Source: Alligator mississippiensis (taxonomy: Eukaryota > Chordata > Crocodylia > Alligatoridae). From it: 64,000 nucleotides of DNA. Each line of letters begins with the position of its first letter. Position 1 is the stretch's first letter. Below, piece by piece: positions 12,401 to 22,569 of the stretch. The notes under the pieces were generated by a model, which saw only the letters and a list, made by a program, of their open reading frames with translations, made no database searches and had not been told where the DNA came from. The DNA lies in assembly GCF_030867095.1 (NCBI RefSeq), contig NC_081824.1:149201433-149265432 (forward strand), given 5' to 3'. Made by a program: the position numbers and the translations under genes.

Positions 12401-15400
12401 AGGAAATTACAGACCAGTCAGCTTCACTTCAGTCCCTGGAAAAATCATGTAGCAGATCCTCAAGGAATCCATTTCTAAGCACTTGGAGAAGGTGATTAGG
12501 AACAGTCAGCATGGATTCACCAAGGGCAAGTCATGCCTGGCCAACCTGATTGACTTCTATGATGAGATGACTGGCTCTGGATGTGGGGAGATCAATGGAT
12601 GTGGTATATCTTGATTTTTTTTTTTTTCTTTTTTTTTTAAAGCAAGGCTTTTGATATGGTCTCCGACAACATTCTTGCAGGCAAGCTAAGGGAGTATGGG
12701 CTGGATTAATGCAGTACAAGGTGGAGAGAACTGACTGGAGGATTGGGCTCAGAGGAGTAATCAATGGCTTGATGTCTAGTTGGCAACCAGAATTGAGTGG
12801 AGTGCCCCAGGGGTTAATCCTGGGGCTGGTTTTGTTCAATGTCTTCAGTGACCTAGAAGATGGCATAGTGTGCACCCTCAGGAAGTTTACAGATGACACC
12901 ATGCTGGAAGGGAGTAGTAGATATGCTGGAGGGTAGGGCTAGGATTCAGAGTGACCTAGACAAATTAGAGGATTGGGCCAAAAGGAATCTCATGAGGTTC
13001 AACAAGGACAAATACAAAGTGCTGCACTTAGGACTGAACAATCTCATGCACTAGCACAGGCTGGGGGCTGACTGCTGGGCAGCAGCTCTGCAACAAGCTG
13101 AATATGAGCCAGCAGTTTGCCCTTGCTGCCAAGAAGACTAATGGTATACTGGTTTGCATTGGTAGGTATGTTGCCAGTAGGTCCAGGGAAATTGTTATTC
13201 CCCTCTATTCAGTACTGGTGAGGTCACATTTGTAGTGGGGGGCCCAAAACCAAACAGTACTGCAGAAAGGATGTGGACAAATTGGAGAGTCCCAGTGGAG
13301 GGTGATAAAAATGGTGAGGGGGCTGAGGGACATGATTTATGAGGGAAGACTTGGGGAATTAGGCATATTTAGTCTAGGAAGAGGAGACTGAGAGGGGACT
13401 TAATAGCAGCCTTCAACTACTTGAAGCAGGGCTTGAAAGAGGATGGAGCTGGACTGTTCTCAGCGTTGGCAAATGACAGAACAAGGAGCAATGGTCTCAA
13501 GTTGCAGCAAGGGATGTTTAGGTTGGATATTAGGAAGAATTTTCTCAGGAGGAGGGTAGTACAACACTGGAACAGGTTACCCAGAGGTGGTAGAAGCTCC
13601 ATCCTTGGGGGTCTTCAAAACCCCAGACAAAGCTTTGGCTGGGATGGTCCTGCTTGGAGCAGGGGTTGGACTAGATGACCTCCTGAGGTCCCTTCCAACC
13701 CTCACTTTTTCTATGATTCTATGACATCCCAGAGTCTTGATCACTGGGTGTTGCTAAGCAAATGTCCTCTGAAAAGTAGGCTTTTTGGCTATGCCTGGCT
13801 TGACACTAAAATGAGGCCTCCAAAATTGCCAGTCACTCTTAAATCTTGACTTGATCCTAGGGATGCTCCTTTTCTAAAGATTGGAAGCCTTTTAAACACC
13901 TGTTATCCTGGTGTATACAAGTGTGTGGCTTTTGGATAAAAGTTCCTACTTGAACAGCTAAGTCTGTGTAGTGGTTTGAGTGACTCTTCCCTTTGAGAAC
14001 AATAGAATTAAACTTTTATATCCCAGGAAATCTTGGACAAGAAATGCAACCTACCTGGTCTTTGCCTTTTGATTTTTCCCTGGGATATTAAATATAAATT
14101 CACCAGCACCACTTCAGTGGGAGCTATGACTAGAATATTCTGACCTTAGCTGTAGTGGTTGTACTGTTTATTTATCTCAAAAATACTGTTTTACAAAATG
14201 CTTTTAATTAAACCAAGGGTTGGCAACATCAGGTCTGCAGGCTGAATCCAGTCTGCAGAGCCACAGGATCTGGCCCACAAAGCTGGAGGGTTTTGCCTGT
14301 GCCAGAGGTGAGCAGCAAGGAGGTAGGCTGGGGCTGGGTAAATTCCAGCTGTGCACATACAACTGCAGCTTGTCCCTGCACTCCCACCTCACACGCAGAC
14401 CTACCCTCCTAAAGGCTGCAGTGTGGATGCAGCTGCCAAGCTCCGGCACAGCTCCCTGCTGGCTGGAAGCTGCTTCTATGCCCCATCCAGGGAGCAGGGG
14501 GGCTGGGACAAGTGGTGGCAATGTGTGATCAGCTGCCTGGCCCTGGCATAGGTGCAGGGAAAGCATCCCACTGCTGCTATGCTGCTGAAGCCACGTGGCC
14601 CACATCAGACTGGACCTGGGCTGTTCTGCCCCATGGCTTGTAAAGGGTGTGATCTGTAACCTATATCATTAGAGTTAAAACCTCTGGATTTGTTCACATG
14701 GACACGTTACATTGGTGCTGTGGGGGAAGGGAGAAGCTGCTTATGAATTAAATTTCCTATTCCCTTAAAATCAAAATGAACTCTAATTTGGTATTGTCAT
14801 AACTTTCAAATGCATAGATTACTTCCGTAGCTTTCTGTTGGGTGGATTTAAGAATAGTCATACATGAATAGTGACAGATCACTGGGTTTAGGCATGTGAT
14901 TTAGATTGCTAATTTAATTTAAAAATGCCATATTTGAAAACAAACAATACTTTTGAGCTTTGATTTTAATGCCTAGTTCTTGTTTCTGGCAGTTTCAATG
15001 CTTCAGGAAACACTGGCTGAGATAAATGTGCTCCTCCTTTTGATCTCCATGAAAGCAAAAGTGAAGCAGAAAAAGGCGGCAGGCCATTAACAACAAATGT
15101 CTCAGAGCAGGCAGACAGGTAGATGAACTGTAGCAATGATCTCAGTGGTTGAACTACTGAGGATTGAGTCCATTGGAATAATGCCCTTGGACTAGAGTGA
15201 CATGAAAATTATTATTATTTTTTTTTAATTTTTAAAATTTTGCAGTAGACTAAAGTTGTTTCTTAATAATGGTAGCTCATTCCACTTAAATCAGTAGATT
15301 GCAAGGCATGCTGTTTTGTAGCCATTCACATTTATAAAGTTTAAAACTGGGGTGGATGGGGGAAGAAACATTCTGATGTGGCCTAACTCACGGGCGAATG

Positions 15401-18400
15401 AAGGATGAGCATCACTGTGCAAACTGGCAAAACTTGTACCTATTGTAGTATATATTTTGCATAATAATTTACACTGACCTCATTTTTTGGGCCTGGCCCT
15501 TGATTTGTTGCTCCCAACTTCTCTTGAGCTTAATAAGGGTTTTTGGTAGGCACAGTCTAAGCCCTTAGCAGCTGGCTTTCTCTCCTCTAAACGTAGCTGG
15601 AGTATATCAGTGCCTGATGTCCTGTGGTACTGGATGTTAAGGGTGCCTATACATGAGCAGCGAGGCTGCTTCACGCTGTAATTACAGCATTTGGAGCAAA
15701 CTCTATTTTAATAGTCTGCTGGAGTATAGCAATTACTGTACTCCAGCATTTCATTTATCGGCATCCCCATGCTGGAAACATGGCAGTGGGGGCACTTCAA
15801 CTAAAGTTTGTTCGAGCTTTAGTTAAAACACCCCTGCTGTCACCTTTTTCAGCATGAGAACACTGATGCACAAAATGCTCTGGGCACTTCAATTAGAGTG
15901 TTTCTTGGAGCCGCTCTAATTAAAGCCTCCCCCTCCCAGAGCACTTGTATAAATGCCCAAAGTGACTGTGTCCTCCTGGGTCTGACACTATATAATCAGT
16001 AGAGTACCCCTTGCAATGGTTGTGTATGTATTTATTTTTCTCTATCTCTGTCTTTATCAGGTTTAAACTGTTGTTGTCATTACCACAACCCCTGATGAGT
16101 AGAGGAGCAAGAATGATAGAGATCTTGATGTGTGCAGTGTAAGAGTTGTGGCTTTCTGACACTCTCTCTCTCTCTCTCTCTCTATTGGAGGGGACAGAAA
16201 GCTGCTGAATGTCTTGTTGTGAAGGCAAGACCTCTTTCACTCCAAAATGTAATGCTGTCTGCACCAGTCAAGGTGTTAAGAGAGAGTATTTTTTAAACTC
16301 CTCATTTTCTTATCCCAGCAATCTTTTGAATGAAGTCATCTGCCCCAGTACTGCCATTTCCAGCTATGGTGAATGAGTTTAAGTCACTGACCAAAGCTTT
16401 ATTGTGACACTAAACAGGGAAACAACAATTGCTTGACATGCTGATCTTAAGATGAACAAGAGTACTGCCACCTTCTGGGAATGGGACTCTGGCTCTGACT
16501 CTTCCAGTCCCAATGTTTCAAGCCGTTTCTGAGAATTTGCCCTTACGGTGCCCAAAAGAGAGGTCTTTAAAACAAAGGTGTGATTCTAGAGCAAAATGAC
16601 ACCTTTTTAAAGCCTCTGAAAATTATATAGCTGTTTGTACAACTGTAACTGTATTGTGTACAGGGCTCATTTGAGGATGGGGGTGTTGAGTGGGGAAATG
16701 GGTTGTCATGTTGCCTTCAATTCAGTGCAACTGTTGGCTATGTGCATCTCCTGGGGTATAATATTTTGCTCTGGAATACATATTCCAGATAGATGTAATG
16801 CATATGTGAGAGGGGAAGTTTGATAGTCATGCTGTGCTACTAGAAATATGGGCAAGCATATATTTCTGTGGGACTATTCTGATGGCAACGCAATAATAAT
16901 TTCATCACTGACAAGTCCTAGTGATCATAGCTTAATATAAAAAGTGATTTCTGTGGCATATATATCTTTTTTTTTTTTTTTTTTTTTCCAGTCTGTCCTG
17001 TAGAATGTGGAGTGGCACAGCACGCCTGCTATTTCTTCCACTGCCACCACATTGTCCCGCATCAGGCCCTGCAGGCAGTGACAACAGGGAAGGGGAGGGG
17101 CGGGACAGGCCAAGCCCAGAGCTGGTGGCCTTCCCACTCCTTCCTGCACTGCTGCCGCTGTCATGTGCAAGGAATAAGGGCGTGGGGGGGGCGAGGCCTC
17201 CTTTCCCCTCCCGTCCCCTATGTCCCACCATTACGGCAGCATTCCAGCATGCTGCCAGCTCCTGTTCGAACACTTGTTCGCACTCTGACTGTTTGTCAGC
17301 CAACTGGAGCATGAATAAAGAAAGCGTTACAGACAGACAGACTTAGGCTTTTATAATATTAGAATATATAAAATTTTAAGGAATGGCAAAACTAATTAAA
17401 AGTGGACCCTTACAACTTATAGTTCTAGTGTTTTGTTTTTGTTCCTATAATGGAAGAACACAACATTGCATAATCTTGTACGTGGACTATATATGTGATG
17501 GAATCGGATCATAATTGACATAATTATAGCAGACCCAGTAGAATCCAGATTGTCTATGAGCAGTTCAAACCAAATTGTACATGAGCTGCCCAGCTGTTTG
17601 CTGTGCTTTGTACTTCGCTCTTCCACTCGGTTGGAATGGGCTTGGCAGTCCTGTGCAGCTGATTGGAGAAGTGTGTTTTCTAAAATGAGTCATGGCAAGC
17701 AGTCTGAGCATCTCGGCAGACCTACATAGCAGTTTGCTGCAGCTCTGCATACTCCTGCATATGGGGGGGAGGAGGAACTTAACCCTGTGAAGTATCCAGG
17801 TTCTACTATATGAACCATGTCAATTCGGTTCCAGGGTCTCCAGTGGAGCTGTTTAATACTCGAGTCAACCAGTTATTAACTTTTCTGGATAGACAGAACA
17901 GTTGCATGCAAATTCACTATCACAATGATCTGTCTGCCTTCATAGCACTGAGTCAAGGGTTTATCATTGGTAGATTGTAGGCCTGTGCAAATAGGGAAGT
18001 ATTTGATTTGGATTCAGCTGATTTGGAGGACAGTGATTCAATTCAGATGGCTGTCCTGAATTGATTCGGCTGAATTGGCTTTGAAAGAGTCGGTGCTGAT
18101 TCGGAGAGATTCAGTCATGGACTATAACTATAACTTCATCATTTTTTGGCAGATTTGGATGAAAACAGCAGGGATGGTAGCCCCTTCTGAGGGTATGAAG
18201 CCTGCCAAGTGTTAAGGAGATGGATGCAAGGGTTTCTGGGAAACCACACCTCAAACTGTTCAAAGCAAAACTCGTGACATATGTGACTTCGTGTGTGTTG
18301 CACAGTGGGATGAAAACAGCAGGGATGGTAGCCTGTAACAGGGGGCCTTCCTGGTGCCAGTTAGATCTCTGCCCACCCACCTGTTTCTGGGCCAGCCACC

Positions 18401-20512
18401 CACCCCTCTTTTGCTCAGGTAAAAAAGGCTCACAAAAGGGACAAAAAGGCTGCAGACAGAGGCTTATGTGCTGTTTTTACATCTCTCCCCCAGAGCACTG
18501 TGATTGGAAGGGGATTCGGGGAAAGATCACAGTCACTGGCTAGCTACAGATGTCAATCCCTGCTCCCCCTCCCTCTTCCCAATTTTTGTTTCCCTGCCAG
18601 ACTGCCTTCTGAATTGCCGAATCTCCTAATCGTTTTCCAAATCTGAATCAATTCGGAGGGGTTTTTTTTTGCCTCCCAATTGGATTCTGATTTGGTGACT
18701 CAGCCTCCGAATTAGGCCAAATCTTCTCCAAATCGAATTGGCAACCAAAGCTTCACACATGCCTAGTAGATTGCCTGTTCTAAGTGTTCCTTCTTTCAAG
18801 AATGCTGTGACTACTGATTAGTGCAAGTGTCTTGTTGGTTGAAAGGTATCCAGGTTGTAGCCATATTGCTCTAGAGGAAAAAGCAATCGGGACTTATGGT
18901 AGAGGTGTTATCTTTTTATTAGATCAACTAGATTTTTGCAAAAAAAAAAAAGTCTTTAATTGCAAGCTTTCACGTGCGCACACCCTACATCAGGTATCAG
19001 AGAAAAGATTGTAAAAGATGAAATTTTCATAATTTTACAAGGAGGAAGCAACTTTGACCACCTGAAACATGAGATCCTGCTCCTGCCCTTCTTTGAAGTA
19101 ATTTGCATCATCACAGAGCTCAGAAATGCCTTACTAGACAAGAAATGCCTGCCCAGAAGAGCATTGCATCTATTTACTCCCCTGTGAAATATGAAATATC
19201 ATAACCAGAAGAAAATATGACTACATCCTACTTGCCACCAAACAACTTTGAGGCAACCAGACTCTTCCAACTTTTATTTATTTATTTTTATCTCTGAGCC
19301 TAATCTGCATATACAATGAACTGTTCCAAGTAGGAGATTTTATCCCACCTTCAACTCTTCTATGGAATATGGACTTTCATTTCTACCCAGGAGAACTCTT
19401 TACAATCTTTTCTCCAATGCCTGATGAAGGGTGTTTGTGCCCAAAAGGTTGCAATTGAAGACTTTTTGCAACAACAACAAAAATAAATTTAGTTGGTCTA
19501 ATAAAAGATATCAGCTCTCCCATGAGTCCTGATTGCTTGTTGGTTGAGAGATTCTCTACAGCAGTGCTGCCAGGAGCTGAGGGACAACTGTGAAATGAGC
19601 TTTTTAAGCATTGTTGTGAATTGAGAACAAGGCTTCTATTTTCCTATATACTACTTGCAAAGCTAGTATTGCCCACCAAGCCAAGATGCGGGTTACAAAC
19701 TAAGAACTAATATATTTTGGGTTCTAAGGGCTGGTTGGTGTTGGTGAATCTGCCCTTAATTCAGGTGGGGGATGGGGGGGAAGCTGCTAATTGTGTACCT
19801 TAAAATCCATGGAAATCTCTTCTGGTGGTCTCTGGGTTTCCTATTTAGTGTTCAAATGAATCTTTCCTTTATTTTAAATTGGAGACATTCCAAGAGAGAA
19901 CTTAAGTCAGATATGTGTATTGTACTATATAACTTCATTTTTAAGAAACAGCCATTATGAACTTGTGAAACTTTTTACTCTGAATTTCACTTACTTTAAC
20001 ATAATTTTATGTAAATGCAGCATGGTCAAGACATCTTTTGTCCTTCAGTGATATCTTGAAGGAGACGGAAAACAAGAGGGTGGGGGAACAATTTGGTTTA
20101 ATCAGACAACAGGATGTTTGTCTCCTGTTGGTTTTTTAATGGTAATTTCTATCAAGATGTTCTGTACATTAATTCCTCTAGAATCCTTTGCAAATAGTTT
20201 ACTAGGGAATGGTGGTGTTCCCCTTCTTGGCTTTGGGAGGGAAAGGTGAAGGTAGACCTTTTAGTTTTCTTTCTTTGAAATGAAACTCCCTTTAAAAAAA
20301 AAAAAAAAAAAAAGACTGACTCGCTCTGTTTTTGATAGATTCATGAGTCTGCACTACGAGCAAAGAACAGAAGGCAAGTGGAGAAGCGGAAGCTGTCTCA
20401 GAGGCGAGTGCGCTCTGCAGATGCGGAGAAAACCTGGAGAACAAAATCATCCCCACCAGATAATCCTTGGATGACAGAGTACATGAGATGCTACTCAGCA
20501 AGAGCTCGGTGA
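159..20512 (+). CDS. CCSAP: CCSAP, centriole, cilia and spindle-associated protein (three coding exons, complete)
   Basis: Joining 159-450, 10511-10779 and 20339-20512 gives 735 nt, a 244-residue protein plus stop; I recall the human protein as about 270 residues. The product family binds microtubules at centrioles, ciliary axonemes and spindles. Recognisable blocks are the N-terminal module (residues 8-52, with EYMKRY at 10-15 and the Trp-rich PWLWDGW at 46-52), a low-complexity middle (Gly-Ser repeat 58-67, five Gln at 78-82, acidic and basic stretches to about 150), the highly conserved block [18 protein letters not shown] at 153-170, a basic helix-like stretch (191-203) and the conserved tail [15 protein letters not shown]. 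Most length difference from mammals falls in the disordered middle. There is no signal peptide or membrane segment. The start is the first ATG of the exon, with A at -3 and G at +4. The gene converges on RAB4A, the same pairing as in human 1q42. Confidence 0.95.
608..1400. repeat. Foldback (inverted) repeat, arms about 80 bp
   Basis: The 28 bases at 643-670 are the exact reverse complement of 1334-1361, and similarity continues on both sides: the left arm covers about 612-697, the right arm about 1125-1140 plus 1309-1400. The right arm is split by the hAT MITE at 1141-1308. The loop is about 430 bp. The whole is probably an old non-autonomous DNA transposon with long inverted ends; its family is not recognised. 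Confidence 0.7.
1141..1308. mobile_element. hAT MITE, 168 bp, perfect 8-bp target duplication
   Basis: The ends are CAGGGGTGGGCAA and TTGCCCACCCCTG, exact inverted repeats. The flanks TCCTAGGG at 1133-1140 and 1309-1316 are identical, the 8-bp duplication made by hAT transposases. No coding capacity remains. Related copies lie at 29819-29990 and 55895-57488. Confidence 0.95.
1722..1801 (+). mobile_element. CR1 LINE 3' tail fragment
   Basis: GGATGGTCCTGCC followed by GTTAGATGACCTC and CATCCCAACC matches the end of CR1 (the segment just before the 3' tail) seen in full at 13650-13724. It is short and 5'-truncated, as most CR1 copies are. Confidence 0.8.
2695..2832 (-). repeat. Dispersed repeat with hammerhead-like core (copy 1)
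   Basis: It shares nearly the whole length with 29336-29478 (for example TTCCTTGGGTGAATTTGATA and TTGGTCTAATA on either strand). On the - strand, 2767-2791 reads CTGACGA, then a stem-forming AGGGTT...AACCC, then GAAAGC, the order of conserved blocks in a hammerhead ribozyme core. No reading frame is evident. It may derive from a retroelement end; the class is not proven. Confidence 0.6.
6568..7537. mobile_element. hAT-type non-autonomous element, 970 bp, GC-rich interior
   Basis: The ends are CAGGGATCCTTGTTTTC and its near inverted copy ending AACCTGGATCCCTG. The flanks TTCATCAC (6560-6567) and CTCATTAC (7538-7545) agree at most positions. The middle (6880-7450) is rich in C and simple Pro/Ser-type codons, giving open frames on both strands that I regard as chance. 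No transposase motif was recognised. Confidence 0.8.
10511..10779 (+). CDS. CCSAP: CCSAP coding exon 2
   Basis: The acceptor is TTTCTCCTTTAG at 10510 and the donor is GAA|GTCAGT at 10779/10780. It encodes residues 98-187, including the conserved [18 protein letters not shown] block. The exon opens with nine A bases in the coding frame, followed 12 nt into the exon by a second AG, so a shorter in-frame form lacking four codons is possible. Confidence 0.95.
10876..11041. mobile_element. hAT MITE, 166 bp
   Basis: The left end TGGGTCTGCCCAAC and right end GTTGAACAGTCCTG are inverted relatives. The flanks AATTAGGA (10868-10875) and TATTAGGA (11042-11049) differ at one base, an aged 8-bp duplication. 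Confidence 0.8.
11050..11640 (-). other. Unassigned block with a 187-codon open frame on the - strand
   Basis: An ATG-initiated frame runs from 11587 down to 11024 without a stop. Its product is Pro/Ser/His-rich with no motif I recognise. It sits inside a host intron, overlaps the end of the neighbouring MITE at its C-terminus, has no visible promoter or splice pattern, and abuts the 5' edge of a CR1 copy. Composition differs from the AT-rich intron around it. It may be an unrecognised repeat. I give it no function and do not claim it is a gene. Confidence 0.25.
11700..13724 (+). mobile_element. CR1 LINE, 5'-truncated, reverse-transcriptase region to 3' end
   Basis: Broken reading frames on + show the CR1 ORF2 order: a segment like [20 protein letters not shown] (about 11800), [15 protein letters not shown] (12240), NYRPVSF (12405), [18 protein letters not shown] (12505), AFDMV (12645), [10 protein letters not shown] (12795) and FTDDTM (12890), the last matching the FADD catalytic box. 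The C-terminal maturation-like part (HWNRLPR, about 13570) and the tail TGATTCTATGA follow. Several frameshifts and stops are present and a T-rich tract (about 12614-12639) interrupts the reverse transcriptase. It is a dead copy lacking ORF1 and the endonuclease. The left edge is approximate. Confidence 0.93.
14213..14660. mobile_element. hAT-type copy, degraded ends
   Basis: It starts CAAGGGTTGGCAACATC followed by GGTCTGCAGGCTGAATCCAG, the familiar opening of a hAT family with 'gccaacccctg' ends. The right end is decayed and only estimated. The interior is GC-rich and not coding. Confidence 0.55.
15641..15958 (+). mobile_element. MITE with TATAC/GTATA ends, copy 1
   Basis: The left end GGGTGCCTATACATGAGC and the right end GCACTTGTATAAATGCCC are imperfect inverted repeats. 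The whole is homologous in the same orientation to 50924-51267 (for example shared CTCCAGCA, CAGCATG and CTAATTAAAGC blocks). It has no coding capacity. A Harbinger-like origin is suggested; Chompy, a described crocodilian MITE family, is one candidate I cannot test by eye. Confidence 0.7.
16162..16184. repeat. (CT)n microsatellite
   Basis: Eleven or so uninterrupted CT units. Confidence 0.9.
16968..17345 (+). mobile_element. Possible retroelement fragment behind a T-run
   Basis: A T run (16968-16987) is followed by GC-rich sequence to about 17300 and a tail with GACAGACAGACTTAGGCTTT and TTATAATATTAGAATATA. Such GACA-repeat plus AT tails are seen at ends of several non-LTR families (RTE-like among them). 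No protein motif supports a class. Confidence 0.3.
17978..18765. mobile_element. hAT-type element, 788 bp, perfect 8-bp target duplication
   Basis: The ends TAGGCCTGTGCAAAT and TTCACACATGCCTA are inverted relatives, and GTAGATTG flanks both sides exactly (17970-17977, 18766-18773). Inner flanks are rich in GATTCGG/CCGAATC words. A 25-bp word (GATGAAAACAGCAGGGATGG and the next five bases) occurs at 18158 and again at 18309, so part of the interior is a direct duplication about 150 bp long. Confidence 0.92.
18838..19560. repeat. Double hammerhead-like repeat in inverted order, long inverted ends
   Basis: The left part (18870-19040) and right part (19385-19550) are reverse complements over about 160 bp: AGCAATCGGGACTTATGG versus CCATGAGTCCTGATTGCT, ATCTTTTTATTAGATCAACT versus AGTTGGTCTAATAAAAGATA, and matching TTTTCTC...CCTGATG blocks. 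Each arm carries one hammerhead-like core, on - at about 18964-18994 and on + at 19421-19445. The middle (19040-19385) is AT-rich and related to 49290-49440. No coding frame was recognised. Confidence 0.65.
20339..20512 (+). CDS. CCSAP: CCSAP coding exon 3 and stop
   Basis: The acceptor is TTTTTGATAG at 20338; the phase is 0 and matches exon 2. The exon encodes [18 protein letters not shown], a degenerate basic stretch and the conserved end [15 protein letters not shown], then TGA at 20510-20512. The upstream pyrimidine tract is short and is preceded by an A run of about 20 bases (20293-20312). Confidence 0.95.
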   Translation: MHESALRAKNRRQVEKRKLSQRRVRSADAEKTWRTKSSPPDNPWMTEYMRCYSARAR

Positions 20513-22397
20513 ATCAAAAAACATCCTGGGACATTTTAAAAGAAGAAAAAATTAAATCAGGATATTGGTGCAAAGAACCAAACTATTTATGCAAGGTTTT
20601 TATAAGGGTTTCCACCAGTTTGTGACGATGTTTGTACTCTGTCACCTACCTCACAGTAGGGTGTATAGTTGGAGCCATAACATTTGAAGATGGTTTTTAA
20701 ACATTCCACCTTTTAAAAATCTTTTGAAGAGGCATTTCAAGTTAAGAAAACAATTTCAAAACATTAAATATCTAAGCAAATGTTTACAGCCACTAGATGT
20801 AGGTCACAAACATGCAGCTACCCCTTAATACAAACGTTCATAATTCTCTTAAGTTGTGTATGTGGGTGTGATGTAGGTGCCTTTGTATTATTTAAAACAG
20901 TACTTTATCACTTCCATTCAGGTGGCTAACCAGAAAGCCAGCATGGCTCTAGTAAGCTTCACTAATGATAGGAGACCTGTGTTTCTGTCTCTGCAGACAG
21001 CTGCCAGAAGTTGTGTTTTTTTTTTTTGTTTTTTTTTTTTCAGGCTTTCAAAAATGTTAATGCGATACTCTCTCAAATTATTTTAATAGTGAATCTTACT
21101 GGTATGCTCCTATTTTTCATTGTTTTACAATGTCGTGGATTACATCAGTATTATCCTGTGATTACTTATTGCACAGCAAGAATTAATCACAAGATTAAAT
21201 TGCTGTTTTCACAACGAACACCAAATGGTCGATTGTAGACAATCACTATTTAATGGCTGTCGGCCAGTAGACAGTTACTCACTCTACCAGTATTGACCAG
21301 GGACCACTGTATTAAGCTAGGGGACACATCTATCTATGTTTGGGTCTAATCACTTGAATACCAGTTTCAGATTACATTTTTAAAAGTGTGCACTCTAATG
21401 AGCAAGCTGGTTTCTGAATAGTGAAGTCCTATTTTTAACACTTGCATCTGTGAATCTGTCAATGCTCCAAGAAAAAATGGACTCAATTCCACCTGGTTTA
21501 GTGTAGTTAATACTTTGATAGAAGTTTTAGATTTGTAATTTTGATAAACACTTGCAAATTAATTTTATTTATGGGGTCCAATCTTCCCCCGAGGTATAGG
21601 CATAACCCCTTACCAAGGGGGGAAAAAAACATCCCTGGGAAACCCAGAGACTACCAAAATCTCTAGATATTTTTATTTCATGGGTTCTTTTTTAATTCCG
21701 TAGGATAGCCAGCACTTGTTTGATGTTAGATCCTCAATGTACCTCTTATCAGGTTGCTGTAAATGGAATTTTTACCTTTTGAATACTAAGTGTGAGCTTT
21801 AAAAAAGATGCTTATAATAGTTGTGAGCTTTTTTGAGACCTCTTTGAAGTGTGGTGTGTGTTTCAAGGTGCATTCTTTTATACAGAACACATTACTGAAC
21901 CCTGAACATGTTTTACCATGGTTTGACCTTAACACTTCAGGATTTTTAAAGACCATCTTAAGCTAGTTTTGAGGTGGGAAGTTTGTCCTGAGGTGTGTTG
22001 GTATAGCAGATTTTTAAAACTAATGCATCTACCAGTTTCTGTTTGGCTTCACTGCACAAGCCTTGGAAAATGGAAGGCAGACATTGGATTCCAAAAACTG
22101 AAGGCAGTGATTTATCTGAGACTCGGTGTGCAGAAAGGTAATATCAAGGTTCCCCTTTCATAAGGGGATGACTGAAAGAGTCCAAGGCTGATGGAGCAAG
22201 CACAGCTTTCCTATTGCCTTGGTTTTTAAATTTTATAATCTTATTTTTTTTCATATACAGAGTAATAAAACTAACTTACTAAATCATTCCATCTCATGGA
22301 ATTTAAATGATGGCCTTTTCACTTGGGTTGCAAAATTTACGAGTGAAAAACTTTGTAAAAGTTGTCTTCTAACCTGCCCTCAAACCGCCAACTACAG

Positions 22398-22569
22398 CAG
22401 GGGTCAGCAACCTATAGTCTGTAGGCTGGATCTGGTCTACTAAAGCCTTTTTATTTTATTATCTTTAATCCACCCCACCACCTTGGGGTGTCAGAGTTGC
22501 AACCAGCTGCCTGAATTTGAAGTTGGCTTAATTTGGTGCACTGTTCCTAAAAGATTTTTCCAACCCTTG
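22398..22569. mobile_element. hAT MITE inside the CCSAP 3'UTR
   Basis: The left end CAGGGGTCAGCAACC and right end CCAACCCTTG are inverted relatives, flanked by ACTACAG and ACTAGAT-like words, a decayed 8-bp duplication. It lies 1.9 kb after the stop codon and should be part of the mature CCSAP mRNA if the distal polyadenylation signal is used. Confidence 0.7.

Larger units (their letters stand above)
10780..20338 (+). other. CCSAP: CCSAP intron 2 (about 9.6 kb)
   Basis: It contains a hAT MITE (10876-11041), an unassigned block with a long - strand open frame (11050-11640), a 2-kb CR1 copy, hAT copies (14213-14660, 17978-18765), a MITE (15641-15958), a CT microsatellite (16162-16184), a T-run with a GC-rich element (16968-17345) and a double hammerhead-like repeat (18838-19560). 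Stretches 13725-14212, 14661-15640, 15960-16960, 17350-17970 and 19561-20338 show nothing I can name. Confidence 0.8.
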
